DNA from: an uncultured Oscillospiraceae bacterium
GTDB taxonomy: Bacteria > Bacillota_A > Clostridia > Oscillospirales > Oscillospiraceae
Direction: 5' to 3'
DNA length: 5,722 bases
Assembly: GCA_944386965.1 (NCBI GenBank)
Contig: CALXDE010000244.1
Location: 1 to 5,722, forward strand
Part shown: positions 5,421 through 5,722 of the stretch, piece after piece
How the letters are laid out: every line of letters starts with the position of its first letter
How positions within the stretch are numbered: the stretch's first letter is position 1
Notes under the pieces: generated by a model
Seen by the model: the letters and a program-made list of their open reading frames with translations, nothing else
Database searches by the model: none
What the model was told of the DNA's origin: nothing
Translations under genes and position numbers: made by a program

Positions 5421-5448
5421 TTCATATGGTGAAAACGTGCAGTATAAT
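5421..5448 (+). promoter_or_regulatory. Promoter of the sugar-binding lipoprotein gene
   Basis: A perfect TATAAT -10 (5443-5448) is preceded, at 16-bp spacing, by a weak -35, TTCATA (5421-5426); at 17-bp spacing the hexamer is TTTCAT. A good -10 with a poor -35 is the usual shape of an activator-dependent promoter. Transcription would start near 5455, leaving a leader of about 93 nt. Confidence 0.65.
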
Positions 5449-5458
5449 AGCTTTCGCA

Positions 5459-5521
5459 GGGGGACAAGCGGCCCCCGAAAGGCATATGCCTTTCCCGATT
5501 TCTTCCCCAGAAGAAATCGGG
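5459..5521 (+). promoter_or_regulatory. Structured mRNA leader with three successive hairpins
   Basis: Three stems follow one another without gaps. GGGGG (5459-5463) can pair with CCCCC (5472-5476). GAAAGGCATATGCCTTTC (5477-5494) is a perfect 18-bp palindrome that as RNA gives a 7-bp stem with an AUAU loop. CCCGATTTCTTC (5494-5505) pairs perfectly with 5510-5521 around a CCCA loop, a 12-bp stem sharing one base with the palindrome. The last stem ends 11 nt before the AAGGAGGA site (5533-5540). No U-tract follows, so it is not a terminator. It could stabilise the 5' end of an abundant binding-protein mRNA or modulate translation; the palindrome could instead be a DNA operator about 20-40 bp past the start of transcription. 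I recognise no known riboswitch. Confidence 0.55.
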
Positions 5522-5547
5522 CGCGATAAAATAAGGAGGATTTTCAG

Positions 5548-5722
5548 ATGAAGAAAGTATTGGCTTTTGCACTGTCTCTGGCGATGATCTTCGCGATGGT
5601 CGCCTGCGGCGGGAACACCACCACCAACAACGGCGGCACCACCAACAACGGCGGCGCTGCCACCGATGACGGCTCCGCCAGCGGCGACGGGCTGAACATC
5701 GCTGTGCTCTACTACAACTACT
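5548..5722 (+). CDS. Substrate-binding lipoprotein of a sugar-type ABC transporter, N-terminal part (cut by right edge)
   Basis: The ATG at 5548 follows AAGGAGGA (5533-5540) with 7-nt spacing, and 58 codons are visible. Residues 1-20 (MKKVLAFALSLAMIFAMVAC) are a lipoprotein signal with lipobox MVAC; Cys20 should carry the lipid. A flexible Gly/Asn/Thr linker follows (21-48), the usual tether in clostridial binding proteins. At 49-58, LNIAVLYYNY looks like the first beta strand of a type 1 periplasmic-binding fold, as in the galactose/ribose (Peripla_BP_4) group. This is a short segment, so the ligand cannot be named; a sugar is likely given the AraC-family gene upstream. Permease and ATPase genes are expected beyond the window. 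It is not certain that the domain is a transporter component rather than a stand-alone sensor. Confidence 0.75.
   Translation, partial: MKKVLAFALSLAMIFAMVACGGNTTTNNGGTTNNGGAATDDGSASGDGLNIAVLYYNY
5620..5655 (+). repeat. 18-bp tandem repeat in the lipoprotein linker
   Basis: ACCACCAACAACGGCGGC occurs twice in tandem, in frame, encoding TTNNGG twice just after the lipidated cysteine. Both copies are identical at the nucleotide level, which indicates a recent duplication or a slippage-prone linker. It should only change tether length. Confidence 0.85.

Noticed and set aside
5426..5441. Possible catabolite (cre) site containing TGAAAACG
   Set aside because: Only the left half fits the cre consensus; the right half (TGCAGTA) does not.
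5311..5529. 72-codon GTG-started frame in the gap before the transporter gene
   Set aside because: No ribosome site, and it runs through the repeat operator, the promoter and the hairpin leader.

Overview
The window looks like ordinary chromosome of a high-GC, low-phylum-GC-exception Firmicute, most likely a gut clostridium of the Oscillospiraceae type. The basis is the strong AGGAGG-type ribosome sites, sigma-A promoters with TATACT/TATAAT -10 boxes, Gram-positive style lipoproteins (short lipobox signal peptides), GC-rich coding with AT-rich gaps, and the gene families present. This placement is inference; no marker gene is in the window. I see no phage, transposon, CRISPR array, tRNA or rRNA.

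Layout. The left edge (1-287, +) holds the C-terminal end of a DUF3786 protein. A perfect 14-bp stem-loop at 321-352, with its U-tract on the minus strand, ends the leftward operon that fills 402-3030. Read from its promoter near 3071-3099, this operon encodes an MscS-family mechanosensitive channel, an acyl-ACP thioesterase whose start overlaps the channel gene by 14 bp, and a cytosolic beta-propeller-like protein with one DxDxDG calcium-type loop. A gap of about 315 bp (3031-3345) carries that promoter, an inverted repeat, and a near-consensus rightward promoter for a 46-residue, very arginine-rich small protein (3346-3486). That small gene converges, 5 bp apart, on a leftward lipoprotein gene (3492-4181).

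Right part. An AraC-family regulator (4330-5196, +) is divergent from the lipoprotein gene; repeats in the 148-bp gap between them could be an operator. A 351-bp gap then leads to a lipoprotein that begins like a sugar ABC-transporter substrate-binding protein (5548 to the right edge). The gap holds three TCCAT repeats spaced 11 and 21 bp that abut a poor -35, a perfect TATAAT, and an mRNA leader that can fold into three consecutive hairpins just before the Shine-Dalgarno. The simplest reading is that the AraC regulator senses a sugar or related small molecule and activates the transporter operon starting at 5548.

I did not find a clearly new multi-gene system. The items most worth checking are the arginine-rich small protein with its strong expression signals and lack of a terminator, the structured leader and repeat operator ahead of the transporter gene, and the altered active-site positions in the thioesterase.
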